This document shows, in pieces, positions 15,544 to 25,306 of a DNA stretch of 33,088 bases (positions within the stretch are counted from its first letter, which is position 1; every line of letters begins with the position of its first letter). Source of the stretch: Clostridia bacterium (GTDB lineage: Bacteria > Bacillota > Clostridia > Oscillospirales > CAG-272); contig JAFTBN010000080.1 of assembly GCA_017455185.1 (NCBI GenBank), positions 1 to 33,088 of the forward strand. Reading direction: 5' to 3'. The position numbers and the translations under genes are program-made. The notes beneath the pieces are model-generated. The model did not search any database, was not told where the DNA came from, and saw only the letters and a program-made list of their open reading frames with translations.

Positions 15544-16926
15544 ATGAAAAGCAAACTGTTCTACATTTGTTCCGAATGCGGATATAAAACGACAAAATGG
15601 ATGGGAAAATGCCCTTCCTGCCAGGCGTGGAACACCCTGGAAGAAGAAGTGGAGGAAGAAGACGTCCGGACGCAGCCGTCCGCCCGCAAAACCTCGATCC
15701 TGATCGGGAACAACGAGCCCGAAGGCCTGGACGACCTTTCCCTTCCCAATTATATGCGGTTTGAGACCGGCATGCAGGAACTCAACCGGGTGCTGGGCGG
15801 AGGCCTGGTCCACGGTTCGGTGGTCCTGCTCGCGGGAGAACCCGGCATCGGCAAATCCACCCTGCTGCTCCAGATTTCCAGCTGTCTTGCCAAAGAGAAA
15901 AAGGTCTTTTACATTTCGGGCGAGGAATCCGGCGGGCAGATCAAACTGCGGGCCAAACGACTGGGCGTGCACGGTGCCAATCTGATCATTCTGACCGAGA
16001 CCGCCATGGACCGGATCCTGGCCCAGATTGACAAGGTCAAACCCGACATCCTGATCATCGACTCCATTCAGACGATGTACCACGACCAGATCAATAGCGC
16101 CCCGGGCAGTATGTCCCAGATCCGCGAATGCGCCATGAGTTTCATCGCCAAAGCCAAAGGCGAAGGAATCAGCACCTTTTTGGTCGGACACGTCAACAAG
16201 GAAGGCGGCATTGCGGGCCCGAAGGTCCTGGAACACATGGTAGACGCCGTTCTGCAGTTCGAAGGCGAGCGGCAGCAGTCCTACCGGATCATCCGGGCGA
16301 TCAAGAACCGGTTCGGCTCCACCAATGAAATCGGCGTCTTTGAAATGACCGATACCGGTCTTGCGGAAGTCGCCAATCCGTCCGAAATGCTCCTGGCGGG
16401 GCGCCCGAAAAACATCTCCGGGAACTGTGCGCTGAGCACGTTGGAAGGAACCCGGACCCTGATCGCCGAAGTGCAGGCGCTGGTGGCGCCGACCGGCTTT
16501 CCCTCTCCCCGCCGCACCGCAAACGGCATCGATTACAACCGTCTGAACCTGATTCTGGCGGTGCTCGAACGCAGGCTCGGATTGCGTTTTTCCCAAAACG
16601 ACGTCTACATGAACATCATCGGCGGCCTTCACATTGACGAGCCGGCCGCGGACATGGCCATTGCCACCTCCCTGATATCCGCCATCACCAACCGGATTGT
16701 TCCGGACGACCTGATTGCGGTCGGTGAACTCGGGCTGGCGGGCGAATGCCGGGCGGTTGCCAACCTCGAGCAGCGGGTCCGCGAAGCCGCGCGTCTGGGT
16801 TTCTCCAAGGCCATCATCCCCTACCGCAACGTCGAAAAGAGACCTTTCCGGATTGACTCGATTCAGCTCATTCCGGTCAAGGGTATTTACGAAATCCTCC
16901 CCTACCTTTCGCAGGCAGAGGAATGA
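15544..16926 (+). CDS. radA: DNA repair protein RadA (Sms)
   Basis: A RecA-like ATPase that drives branch migration in recombinational repair. About 460 residues, the usual length. Domains in order: N-terminal zinc finger (ICSECGYKTTKWMGKCPSCQ), ATPase with Walker A GEPGIGKST (about 98-106) and Walker B ILIIDSIQTMY, the RadA-specific KNRFGS motif (about 253-258), and a C-terminal Lon-protease-like domain (DMAIATSLISAITNR, VGELGLAGECRAV) without protease function. I chose the ATG at 15544 (MKSKLFYICSECG), with AAAGGA about 9 bases upstream; the longer frame starts in the promoter. Confidence 0.96.
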   Translation: MKSKLFYICSECGYKTTKWMGKCPSCQAWNTLEEEVEEEDVRTQPSARKTSILIGNNEPEGLDDLSLPNYMRFETGMQELNRVLGGGLVHGSVVLLAGEPGIGKSTLLLQISSCLAKEKKVFYISGEESGGQIKLRAKRLGVHGANLIILTETAMDRILAQIDKVKPDILIIDSIQTMYHDQINSAPGSMSQIRECAMSFIAKAKGEGISTFLVGHVNKEGGIAGPKVLEHMVDAVLQFEGERQQSYRIIRAIKNRFGSTNEIGVFEMTDTGLAEVANPSEMLLAGRPKNISGNCALSTLEGTRTLIAEVQALVAPTGFPSPRRTANGIDYNRLNLILAVLERRLGLRFSQNDVYMNIIGGLHIDEPAADMAIATSLISAITNRIVPDDLIAVGELGLAGECRAVANLEQRVREAARLGFSKAIIPYRNVEKRPFRIDSIQLIPVKGIYEILPYLSQAEE

Positions 16927-16962
16927 AATCAGGGGTTGCCCACAGACTGCCCCGTAAGCAGG

Positions 16963-16993
16963 CAAGGTGCCGGAAATCCGGCACCTTGTTTTG
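16963..16993. terminator. bidirectional terminator between radA and polA
   Basis: CAAGGTGCCGG pairs perfectly with CCGGCACCTTG around AAAT and is followed by TTTTG. It serves the convergent genes on both sides. The stem core GGTGCCG...CGGCACC is shared with the terminator at 10109-10136. Confidence 0.88.
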
Positions 16994-16997
16994 TATT

Positions 16998-19553
16998 TCA
17001 GTGGCATTCGTACCAGGTGGAACCGCTCTTCGCATCGGCCTCAAGCGGAACGGGCAGCTGAAAGACATGCTCCATCTCCTCCTTGAGGACTTCCATCGCC
17101 TTTGGAGCATCTTTTTCGGATGCGTCCAGAATCAGTTCGTCGTGGACCTGCATGACCAGATACGCGTCGAGCCCCAGCTGACGCAGTTTTTCGTGGACGG
17201 CGATCATGGCCTTTTTAATCAGGTCGGCGGCCGTGCCCTGAATCGGGCTGTTCATGGCTACCCGCTCCCCGAAATGCTTGAGCATCTTATTGCTCCCGGA
17301 CAGTTCGGGAATGTAGCGACGGCGTCCGAACAGTGTGGTAACGTACCCGTTCTCGTAGGCGAACGCAATGGTGGCCTTGCGGAACCGGTCGATGTCCGGA
17401 TAGGTTTGAAGATAATGGTCGATGTACGCCTTGGCCTCCTTGCGGGTGATGTGCAGATCTTCTGAGAGAGAATGCTCCCCCATGCCGTACATGATGCCGA
17501 AATTGATGGCCTTAGCCTGCTTGCGCAGTGCGATGGTCACTTCCTCGGGCGGCACATGGAACACCTGGGACGCGGTCGAGGTATGAATGTCCTTGCCGGA
17601 CAGGAAAGACTCGATCATGTTTTCGTCCCCGGACAGGGCCGCCAGCAGGCGGAGTTCGATCTGCGAATAGTCCGCGTCGATCAGAACGCGTCCCTTTCCC
17701 ATCGGGATGAAATACTTGCGGAATTCCCGGCCCAGTTCGGTCTTGATCGGAATGTTCTGCAGATTCGGTTCAGCCGAGGAAAGACGGCCTGTCGCCGTTC
17801 CGGTCTGACGGAAGGTCGTATGGATCCGTCCCTGCGAGTCGGTGACTTTCAGCAGCCCTTCGGCATAGGTGGAATGCAATTTGGCCACCTGACGGTATTC
17901 CAGAATCTTATCCACAATGGGATGATAGGGACGGAGCATCTCCAGCACTTCGGCGCTTGTGGTGTACTTTCCTTTGGATTTCTTCAGCGCCGGGAGCTGC
18001 AGTTTTTCAAACAGGACTTCTCCGAGCTGCTTGGGCGAATTGGTGTTGAAGGTACATCCGGCAAGCCCGTAAATCTCCTCCTCCAGCCTTTTCTCCTCGG
18101 CAAAGAGCCGGTCCCCGAAAGCAGAAATGCCGGCCGTATCCACCGCAAAACCGATCTGTTCCATATCGGCCAGGACCCCGCAAAGGGGCATCTCGATTTC
18201 ATAAAAGACCTTTTCCTGCCCGGAAGAGCGCAGTTTCTCTTCCAAGGGCCCGTACAGAAGAAACAGTTCATACGCAGGGCTGCGGTCCTTGGATATTTCC
18301 CTTCCGAGATACTGGAGAACCAGCTGATCCAGCGTATATTTGCCGAAACCCGAATCCGCCACATAGGCGGCCAGCATGACGTCGAACGCACAGGAACGAT
18401 ACCGGACGCCCGCCCGGTCCAGCTGTTTGTACACTTCCTTAGCATCGTAAAGAACAACCGGTCTGCCTTCCATATAGGCGGCCAGAAGACGCAATTGTTC
18501 CTCGATTTCCGCGATGCGGTACACGACATCCTGTCCCAGGCTCACCTCGACCGTGTCCTCCCCGAAAAGCAGATAGGCACGGGAATCCGGGCCCAAATCA
18601 GGCAATTCCTCCACCCGGCTGTCACGGGTTTCAAGGACGGGCGCCTCCCCTTCCGGCTTTTCGTCCGCGGGCTCCAGGTCGGAAACCGAAAGCCCGAATT
18701 TGTGGATGAATCCCTGAAATTCGTATTTCAGGCAGAGCCGGTACATTTTGGCTTTGTCCATGCCGGGAGAGCGCAGATCCTCAAGCTCAATTCCGAGCGG
18801 AACCGCGCAGTCGATGCGGGACAGGTCCCTTGAAAGGTAGGCGCTGTCTTTCCCTTCCTTCAGTTTGGCCAGCACCGAAGGCTTGGCCTCCAGTGTATCG
18901 ATTTTTTCATAGATATCGTCCAGGGTCCGGTAGCGGGCAATCAGGTCGAAAGCGGTCTTTTCCCCGATGCCGGGCACCCCCGGAATGTGGTCCGAACTGT
19001 CCCCCATCAGGGCCTTGACGTCCACGAACTGGGTGGAACGAACGCCTTTTTCCTCCAGAAAGCGCTCCTCGGAATAATCGACGGTCTCCTTGTTCGTGGC
19101 AAGGAGCACATGCGTATAGGGAGAAATCAGCTGCAAGGAATCCCGGTCGCCTGTGAAGATGTAGGAGAGGACCTGTCCCTCTTTCCGGTCGGCCAGAGCC
19201 GCAATGGTCCCCAGAATGTCGTCCGCCTCATACCCTTCCTTTTCAAACAGACGGGCACCCATGGCCTGCAGGAACTCTTTGGCTACGGGAAACTGAGCCA
19301 GAAGTTCGGGCGGCGTCGGCCGGCGGCCCGCCTTGTATTCGTCGTACATTTTATGCCGGAAGGTCGGAGCGTGCACGTCAAAGGCAACCGCAAAATAATC
19401 CGGTCTTACGGCCTCCAGCTGGCGGCTTACCATATTCAGAAGGCCGAACAGCGCGTTGGTCGGAAACCCTTCCGCATTGGACAGCGGACGGACGCCGAAA
19501 AAGGCCCGGTTGAGAATGCTGTTTCCGTCGATGATCAATAAGGTAGATTGCAT
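16998..19553 (-). CDS. polA: DNA polymerase I
   Basis: Fills gaps and removes RNA primers in replication and repair. 851 residues. The 5'-nuclease domain (1 to about 290) has LLIIDGNSILNRAFFG, the EADDILGT metal site and GDSSDHIPGVPGIGEKTA. The middle (about 300-460) has the fold of the 3'-5' exonuclease but lacks its acidic DxE/D motifs, so it should not proofread. The polymerase domain has motif A DADYSQIELRLLA, motif B RKQAKAINFGIMYGM and motif C MQVHDEL (near 803-806). GGAGG lies about 7 bases before the ATG. It starts 15 bases after the stop of the dehydrogenase gene and is probably cotranscribed with it. Confidence 0.97.
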   Translation of the reverse strand: MQSTLLIIDGNSILNRAFFGVRPLSNAEGFPTNALFGLLNMVSRQLEAVRPDYFAVAFDVHAPTFRHKMYDEYKAGRRPTPPELLAQFPVAKEFLQAMGARLFEKEGYEADDILGTIAALADRKEGQVLSYIFTGDRDSLQLISPYTHVLLATNKETVDYSEERFLEEKGVRSTQFVDVKALMGDSSDHIPGVPGIGEKTAFDLIARYRTLDDIYEKIDTLEAKPSVLAKLKEGKDSAYLSRDLSRIDCAVPLGIELEDLRSPGMDKAKMYRLCLKYEFQGFIHKFGLSVSDLEPADEKPEGEAPVLETRDSRVEELPDLGPDSRAYLLFGEDTVEVSLGQDVVYRIAEIEEQLRLLAAYMEGRPVVLYDAKEVYKQLDRAGVRYRSCAFDVMLAAYVADSGFGKYTLDQLVLQYLGREISKDRSPAYELFLLYGPLEEKLRSSGQEKVFYEIEMPLCGVLADMEQIGFAVDTAGISAFGDRLFAEEKRLEEEIYGLAGCTFNTNSPKQLGEVLFEKLQLPALKKSKGKYTTSAEVLEMLRPYHPIVDKILEYRQVAKLHSTYAEGLLKVTDSQGRIHTTFRQTGTATGRLSSAEPNLQNIPIKTELGREFRKYFIPMGKGRVLIDADYSQIELRLLAALSGDENMIESFLSGKDIHTSTASQVFHVPPEEVTIALRKQAKAINFGIMYGMGEHSLSEDLHITRKEAKAYIDHYLQTYPDIDRFRKATIAFAYENGYVTTLFGRRRYIPELSGSNKMLKHFGERVAMNSPIQGTAADLIKKAMIAVHEKLRQLGLDAYLVMQVHDELILDASEKDAPKAMEVLKEEMEHVFQLPVPLEADAKSGSTWYECH

Positions 19554-19568
19554 ATCGTTCCTCCGTTA

Positions 19569-20285
19569 TCAGATGGCGAACCCGCCGTCCACACCAAGAC
19601 ACTGCCCGGTGATAAAGGACGCCCGGTCCGAGCAAAGAAAAGCAATGGCACCTGCAACGTCCGCCGGGGTACCCATCCGGCCAAGAGGGGTCTGCCCCAC
19701 AAGGTCTTCGATCGTCTTTGCGTCAAGCTCACGGTTCATCCGGGTATCAATCAGGCCGGGTTCGACGCAATTTACGCGGATGGAAGAGGGCCCGAGTTCT
19801 TTTGCAAGGGCGTACGTCAGGCCCCGGAGTCCGGCCTTTGCGGCGCTGTAGGCAGCCTCACAGGAAGCGCCGGTTTTGCCCCACATCGATCCGACCAGGA
19901 CAACCGAACCGCCTCCCGCTTTCAGAAAATACGGAAGAGCCGCCAGAACCGCCTCGTGGTGCGAAGTGAGATTGATCTGCAATTGCTCCGCCCAGTCACC
20001 CGGTGTCATTTCGGCGTAAGGACGGATCAGGGAGCGGCCCGAGCAGCAGACCAGCACGTCCAGGCCGCTAAGGTCATCCGCGGCCCGGCGGACAAAGGAA
20101 GCCGCCACGCCCGGCGTTGCAAAATCCGTCTGATACGCACGGGCATAGGTCTCTTTTTCCAGAGCCATCGCTTCGGCTTTTCGGGTACAATAGGAAAAGG
20201 AAACCGCGTCGCCCAAGCGGCAGAAGTCCCTGACGCAGGCACTGCCGATTCCGCCGTTTCCCCCTGTTACGATCACTTTTTTCAT
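19569..20285 (-). CDS. short-chain dehydrogenase/reductase, FabG-like
   Basis: 238 residues. The NADPH-binding start KVIVTGGNGGIGSACV and the catalytic Ser (VLVGSMWGKTGA) and Tyr-x3-Lys (AAYSAAKAGLRGLTYALAKE) are present. IRVNCVEPGLIDTRMN and the end GQCLGVDGGF match 3-oxoacyl-ACP reductases and related SDRs. Because no fatty-acid genes are adjacent, the true substrate is open. It precedes polA by 15 bases. The ribosome site is modest (GGGTGG about 10 bases upstream). A weak promoter candidate lies at 20375-20402. Confidence 0.88.
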   Translation of the reverse strand: MKKVIVTGGNGGIGSACVRDFCRLGDAVSFSYCTRKAEAMALEKETYARAYQTDFATPGVAASFVRRAADDLSGLDVLVCCSGRSLIRPYAEMTPGDWAEQLQINLTSHHEAVLAALPYFLKAGGGSVVLVGSMWGKTGASCEAAYSAAKAGLRGLTYALAKELGPSSIRVNCVEPGLIDTRMNRELDAKTIEDLVGQTPLGRMGTPADVAGAIAFLCSDRASFITGQCLGVDGGFAI

Positions 20286-20374
20286 AGGAAAACCACCCGG
20301 CGTCGTCCGCCGTTTTCCTTTCTTTCCGGGGGCGGCGCACCGGTGCGTCCGTTCCCCTCTTTTTCTGTTTTCAG

Positions 20375-20402
20375 TTTATCACATCCAGCCTGCCATCGTC
20401 AA
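20375..20402 (-). promoter_or_regulatory. weak promoter candidate for the dehydrogenase-polA operon
   Basis: TTGACG (20402-20397), 16 bases, GATAAA (20380-20375) on the minus strand, about 90 bases before the ATG. The -10 match is only partial. Confidence 0.35.
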
Positions 20403-20481
20403 GGGGCTGTGACGGCCCTTCCCTCTTTTGTCTGATACTGCTTTTTTCTTCTTTCCTATATACTTAAACTTCAATATTTGA

Positions 20482-20487
20482 TATAAT
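20482..20487 (+). promoter_or_regulatory. -10 box before the SNF2 two-gene unit
   Basis: TATAAT at 20482-20487 with no good -35 at normal distance. The transcript would begin near 20494, leaving a leader of about 75 bases to the preferred GTG start. A leader this short and the poor -35 suggest low or regulated expression. Confidence 0.45.
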
Positions 20488-20570
20488 AGGAACGAAAGAA
20501 CTGAAAAAGCATGGTTGCCATCGGGTGCACCGCGGTTTGTCAAACTATTCAAGGATTGGAGATAACTGTT

Positions 20571-22067
20571 GTGGAATTGAAACTGTTCAATCGAGTTGGA
20601 GACAGAGCCTATGACTTTGTTCCGAATGTAAATCCGGGAATACATGTGTTTGTGGAAGTGAAAGAGCGCACATTCTACTCAGCAGGCGAAACCGTCATTC
20701 ATGTCAATACAGGATCTGTAACAGAGCCCATAAAAAAAGCAGTCGATCAATATCTGCCAAAGCATTCCTACTACTATTATTCAGACGTGAGAACAGATAA
20801 GCAAATTCAGAATTGGGCCAAGAACGGCCTTGACGCGATTGCGGGCAGTACAAACGATCCGTTTGCGGCTTGTTATGCAAATGCCATGTTGAAGCACCTG
20901 TTTTCTCTTTCAGTTCAGGCAGTGAACAAGTGGTTCGGACAACTGATCAGCCTCGTTCCCCTGGCTCTCCCGATCATGACGGCCATGGAATTGAATAATT
21001 TCTTCGTAAATGATATCCCCTATCTGAACGATTTGGCCATGACACTCTATTCTCATCCCGAGACCGCTGAAAACGCAATAGCGGAATCATCGGCAGAAAC
21101 AGTCAAAAAATCTCTCAAAGATCCCTGTGCCAGATATATCGGATCAGACAACTGGCAAGCCGAAGACGAAAGAGTCTTGACGTTTTTGAAAGAAAACATA
21201 ATGGAAAAAGTCCCGGGCAAGGTGGAAAAACGGATGCTTGACGAATTGAACGGATTGGGACTGCCTTTCGACACCGTGGCTGATCAAATGATCGAGAGAA
21301 AGAATCCGGATGCTCTTTTTTGGTATCTTTCAAACTGCACACCGGCTCTTTTCCAAGCATTGGCCAGCACCAAGATCCCGTTTCCTTCCTTGCTGGGTCT
21401 TTATGAAGAGACGGGGCAAAAAGAAAAAAGCGTGGAGATTGCCAAAAAACTCATTTGCGCGACTGAAGATTCCGGATTTTTCACATATTTGGCGGATTAC
21501 CTTGGCCAAAAGGTCGTGTCGGAACTTGCAGAAAGCGGCAGCCTCCGCCCCATCAAATTGGAACTGAGTCACAGACTAAGCATTGATACAGACCTGTACG
21601 AGTTGAGTCAGGAATCTTATGTAGCTCCTGTCATGAATCTGAATCCCGGTTATATCACTCTGGATGAAAGACTGGTCGAGCAGCTTTATGCTTTTCCTCA
21701 TGTCTCATGCCAATTATTGAAAGGGGAAGATACCTATAACAGAAGAGCTGTCAGAGAGCGCATGAGAGAATACGGGATCGATTTTTATACAACCGAAGAC
21801 GAAGAATACTTAAAGTACATCAAATCAGATTCTTTGCTCCTGATTTCTCTTGGCGACAGTTCCCCTATCAAATACATCGCCGACGGCTATTACGGAAATG
21901 AAGATGATTTTCCTCAAACTTTCTCCCTTCGCATCAGGCTTTGCGATGCCCTTGGAAAACGGGTCACATTCGCCCAGCCTTATGGAACGGGCGGGAACGA
22001 GACCGACGCCGGGGAAGACGTTCCCTCCCCGGCTCCCCGCCGGGGACGGAAAAAGAAAATACAATAG
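20571..22067 (+). CDS. unrecognised protein paired with a SNF2 ATPase
   Basis: About 499 residues from the GTG at 20571 (ELKLFNRVGDRAYDF). I prefer this over the ATG at 20511 because AAGGATTGGAG precedes the GTG and the ATG has no ribosome site. The N-terminal 60 residues look beta-rich (GIHVFVEVKERTFYSAGETV), then mostly helical sequence follows. One hydrophobic stretch (FGQLISLVPLALPIMTAM) may be buried or membrane-associated. The C-terminus ends in a basic, AT-hook-like tail (PAPRRGRKKKIQ), which would suit DNA or nucleic-acid contact. I recognise no family. It stops 12 bases before the SNF2 gene, so the two are surely one operon and probably act together. Confidence 0.75.
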   Translation: MELKLFNRVGDRAYDFVPNVNPGIHVFVEVKERTFYSAGETVIHVNTGSVTEPIKKAVDQYLPKHSYYYYSDVRTDKQIQNWAKNGLDAIAGSTNDPFAACYANAMLKHLFSLSVQAVNKWFGQLISLVPLALPIMTAMELNNFFVNDIPYLNDLAMTLYSHPETAENAIAESSAETVKKSLKDPCARYIGSDNWQAEDERVLTFLKENIMEKVPGKVEKRMLDELNGLGLPFDTVADQMIERKNPDALFWYLSNCTPALFQALASTKIPFPSLLGLYEETGQKEKSVEIAKKLICATEDSGFFTYLADYLGQKVVSELAESGSLRPIKLELSHRLSIDTDLYELSQESYVAPVMNLNPGYITLDERLVEQLYAFPHVSCQLLKGEDTYNRRAVRERMREYGIDFYTTEDEEYLKYIKSDSLLLISLGDSSPIKYIADGYYGNEDDFPQTFSLRIRLCDALGKRVTFAQPYGTGGNETDAGEDVPSPAPRRGRKKKIQ

Positions 22068-22079
22068 GAGGTAGCGGAA

Positions 22080-25000
22080 ATGTATATACAGAAGATCAGT
22101 CCCGAGCAACTGGAAAAAGCACGGGCACAGACGGCTTTATCGATGCACACATTCCGTTACCTCAACGAGGGCGGCTACAGAATCTATACCCGGTACAGTG
22201 TTGACAGAAACGCGCTCTATTATGGCGCTGTCCTGAAAGATAAGGCGGACGGAGCAAAACATCTGGCACTTCCGGATCTCTCTTTCGGCATCAAGTCGGA
22301 CGGAAACTTGATAGCTGAGACGACGGTGACCACAGCCCCCTTGGTTTGCTATATCTACGACCATGAAAAGGATATGTCCGACGAGGAATTCGCATGTTTA
22401 TACGGTCCCATTTACGAGCAGATCGCCTTGACCGGCGGATTGTCGCCCGAGCAGGCCCGGATCAAGCTTGAGATGCGGGAATCCTTCAAAACCTTCTTGC
22501 AAAAACTGGATCGAGCGGAAACCGTCGACCAGCAGGTCTCCTCAGACACTTTTTCGGCCCGGATCAGCGTGGAACTAAGCCCTGTTCAGGGCACATGCAG
22601 TTTGTCCATGGGGATCACGTTGCTGTCTTCCAGAAAAGAATATCCCATCAAGGATCTGTATCAATTCCTGACAGGATTCAAGACCAGATCCACATTTGCC
22701 CTGACCGGCAAAGCTTCCGTGACGCTGGACGGTTCCAGTTTCACCCCGCCCTATGACCAGGTTTTGCCGCTGATGGCCACATTGTTCACATTCAGCAGAA
22801 AGGCCAAAACATCCACAGCGACCATCGCCTGCGACAGGGCCCTTCCGATCCTTGATCTTTTGCAAAAGGAAAAACTGATCATCAAAGGGAAAATCTCCTC
22901 TATTGCAATCAAAGATCCGGTATCCATGCTCGTCAATGAACAAGGCCTTCCCGAATTCAAGCCCCCGTTCAAATCCGAAAAAGCATTTCTCTTTTCCGGA
23001 AAGAAAGGAGTTTATGAATTTGCCAAAGACTCCGGTTCCATCTCCTTTTATCCCTTTGAATCCATTGCGTCAAGGCAAACCTATCAGTATTTCAAAGAAC
23101 AGGGGCTGTCCAACTTTGAGTACATCCGAGACATGTTTGCCAAAGAATTGCTGCCTCGTGTGGCATCAAGCGTGAAATTCAAGAAAGACGACACGACAGA
23201 GAATCCCTTCGGCATCAATCTGTATCTGACTTTTGATGACAAGGAACGCCTTCAATTCAAAACGGTCTATACCGAAAACGGAAAAGAGGTGGACAGATCC
23301 GCACTGACCAGCAGCTATGCGACAAGTATCGCCGGAGCCTATCTTTCCGTGCTTGAATCCATGTCCGGAATCGAAAACGGGGTTCTGTCCGCCGACGCCT
23401 CCTTCGCGTTCCTATCCAAGGACCTGACACCGTTGTCAAGACTGTGCAATCTCTTTTGCGATGAAAGGCTCAAGCCCGGACACGTGAATATGGTCAACAA
23501 TCTGAAGGTCACGGTCGGAAAGACGGGCGGGTACCTGGATCTCACCCTTGACCATGACCGTTATTCACCCGAAGAACTATCTGCGATCCTTGCGGCCTAC
23601 CATCGGAAAAAACGTTACTTTTTGCTCAAGGACACAACGCTTCTTTTGTATGGGGACGAGCTTGAGGAGGCCGGGCATATTTTCAAAAACGACTCGGTAC
23701 ATCTGGATCATGCCCCGATCTATCACATGTTCTCGCTTGACAGCGGAAAGATGAAAATACAGGCGACCAAAGAGGCGCATGAAGTCCTCACGGCCATCCG
23801 GAATTTCACAAAAACGCCCTGTAAGCTGCCCGACAGATTCAAGGGCGAGCTGAAACCTTACCAGGTGGAGGGCGTAAAGTACCTCAGAACGATCGCGGAA
23901 AACGGTTTGGGCGCGATCCTTGCCGACGAGATGGGACTTGGCAAGACGGTCCAGACGATCGCCTACCTGACGCTGGATTTTAAGAACGATCTCAATCTCG
24001 TGATCTGTCCGAAAGCCGTGATCTATAACTGGGAAAGCGAGATCCGCCGTTTCTCGGATCTGCCCGTGCAGATCGTGGACGGGACCAAAGAGAACCGGGA
24101 AAAGATCCTGACGGACGCCAAGGCGGCCAAAAAAGCAGGAGGACTCATCCTCATAACCAGCTATGATACCTTCCGCAGGGATTCTGATCTGTATGAAAAC
24201 ATCTCGTTTAAGAATGTGTTCCTTGACGAGGCTCAATCCATCAAAAACGCGTTTTCGCAGCGTCACCAATCCCTGTCCTCCCTGCATGCCAAACACCGCT
24301 TTGCCCTGACCGGTACGCCTCTTGAGAATTCTCAGACAGACATCTGGTCCATCTTTGACTTCTTAATGCCCGGATACCTGAACTCTTTGGTCGAGTTTTC
24401 CGAGAAATTGGGAGACGAGAAACATGACAGACAAATCGCAAGCCTTGTCAAACCGTTCATTTTGCGCCGGCTGAAAAAAGATGTCATCAAGGATCTGCCG
24501 GAAAAGACCGAGACCAATATCATGATCGGTATGGACAGCACGCAGCGCGCGATATACCTCTCGTATCTCCAGGAGATCCGGAACACCATGCATGCCACCA
24601 AAGGCATTGCGGTCCTTGCGGGACTGACAAGACTCCGTCAGCTTTGCGTGGACCCGTCGGTCGTTTATGACAACTATGATGAAGTCTCCTCCAAACTGTC
24701 CTATTGCCGGGATCTGATCAATGAGTGCAAATCCAACGGACACAAAGCCATTGTCTTTTCCAGTTTCAAATCGATCCTTGTGCATTTGAAAGAATTGCTT
24801 GAAGACGAATACAGCCTCGGTATGATCACCGGCGACACACCGGCCAAAGAGAGGCTGAGCCTTGCCGAAACATTCAACACGACAGATAAGCTTGACGCGA
24901 TGCTTGTGTCTCTCAAGGCAGGCGGCGTAGGGCTCAATCTCATCGGGGCCGATTGCGTGATCCTGCTTGACCCATGGTGGAATCCGTCTGCCGAAGAGCA

Positions 25001-25193
25001 GGCCAGCGGAAGAGCGCACAGGATCGGGCAGACCCACAGTGTCAGCGTTTTCCGCCTGATCGCCAAAGATTCCATTGAGGAAAAGGTCCATACGTTGCAG
25101 CAAATGAAAAAAGATCTGTTCGACACCATCGTCGAAGGAACGGGCGGTGCCAGCAAGCTGAGCGAAGAAGACATCGCATTCATTCTGGATTGA
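22080..25193 (+). CDS. SNF2-family helicase-like ATPase with long N-terminal region
   Basis: 1037 residues. The ATPase motor fills the C-terminal part: ELKPYQVEGVKYL (Q-like), motif I ADEMGLGKTVQT (about 613-624), motif II LDEAQSIKN (about 714), motif III ALTGTPLENS, RRLKKDV, motif V SLKAGGVGLNL and motif VI QASGRAHRIGQ (near 976). Such proteins move along double-stranded DNA and displace bound proteins. The first 590 residues have no SWIM zinc finger or other domain I know and probably carry the specificity. AGGAGGT lies 8 bases before the ATG. A strong terminator follows. General chromatin or transcription recycling is one option; a role in defence or repair with the upstream protein is another. 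Confidence 0.93.
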   Translation: MYIQKISPEQLEKARAQTALSMHTFRYLNEGGYRIYTRYSVDRNALYYGAVLKDKADGAKHLALPDLSFGIKSDGNLIAETTVTTAPLVCYIYDHEKDMSDEEFACLYGPIYEQIALTGGLSPEQARIKLEMRESFKTFLQKLDRAETVDQQVSSDTFSARISVELSPVQGTCSLSMGITLLSSRKEYPIKDLYQFLTGFKTRSTFALTGKASVTLDGSSFTPPYDQVLPLMATLFTFSRKAKTSTATIACDRALPILDLLQKEKLIIKGKISSIAIKDPVSMLVNEQGLPEFKPPFKSEKAFLFSGKKGVYEFAKDSGSISFYPFESIASRQTYQYFKEQGLSNFEYIRDMFAKELLPRVASSVKFKKDDTTENPFGINLYLTFDDKERLQFKTVYTENGKEVDRSALTSSYATSIAGAYLSVLESMSGIENGVLSADASFAFLSKDLTPLSRLCNLFCDERLKPGHVNMVNNLKVTVGKTGGYLDLTLDHDRYSPEELSAILAAYHRKKRYFLLKDTTLLLYGDELEEAGHIFKNDSVHLDHAPIYHMFSLDSGKMKIQATKEAHEVLTAIRNFTKTPCKLPDRFKGELKPYQVEGVKYLRTIAENGLGAILADEMGLGKTVQTIAYLTLDFKNDLNLVICPKAVIYNWESEIRRFSDLPVQIVDGTKENREKILTDAKAAKKAGGLILITSYDTFRRDSDLYENISFKNVFLDEAQSIKNAFSQRHQSLSSLHAKHRFALTGTPLENSQTDIWSIFDFLMPGYLNSLVEFSEKLGDEKHDRQIASLVKPFILRRLKKDVIKDLPEKTETNIMIGMDSTQRAIYLSYLQEIRNTMHATKGIAVLAGLTRLRQLCVDPSVVYDNYDEVSSKLSYCRDLINECKSNGHKAIVFSSFKSILVHLKELLEDEYSLGMITGDTPAKERLSLAETFNTTDKLDAMLVSLKAGGVGLNLIGADCVILLDPWWNPSAEEQASGRAHRIGQTHSVSVFRLIAKDSIEEKVHTLQQMKKDLFDTIVEGTGGASKLSEEDIAFILD

Positions 25194-25255
25194 AGGACTT
25201 TTGCGTAAAGGACCGGATCTTGCGACCCGTTCTCGCCTGAAAAGGAAAAAAGAGG

Positions 25256-25306
25256 AAAGCCCGGGCATCTTGGCGGCCGTCCTGCCGGTGCCCGGGCTTT
25301 TCGGAT
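25256..25306 (+). terminator. terminator of the SNF2 unit
   Basis: AAAGCCCGGGCA pairs with TGCCCGGGCTTT around a 21-base loop that has its own GC-rich pairing, followed by TTTT. It lies about 60 bases after the SNF2 stop. Confidence 0.85.

Noticed and set aside
15258..15587. 109-codon plus-strand frame and 97-codon minus-strand frame before radA
   Set aside because: Both cross the radA promoter and start, have no ribosome site and read as low-complexity basic sequence.
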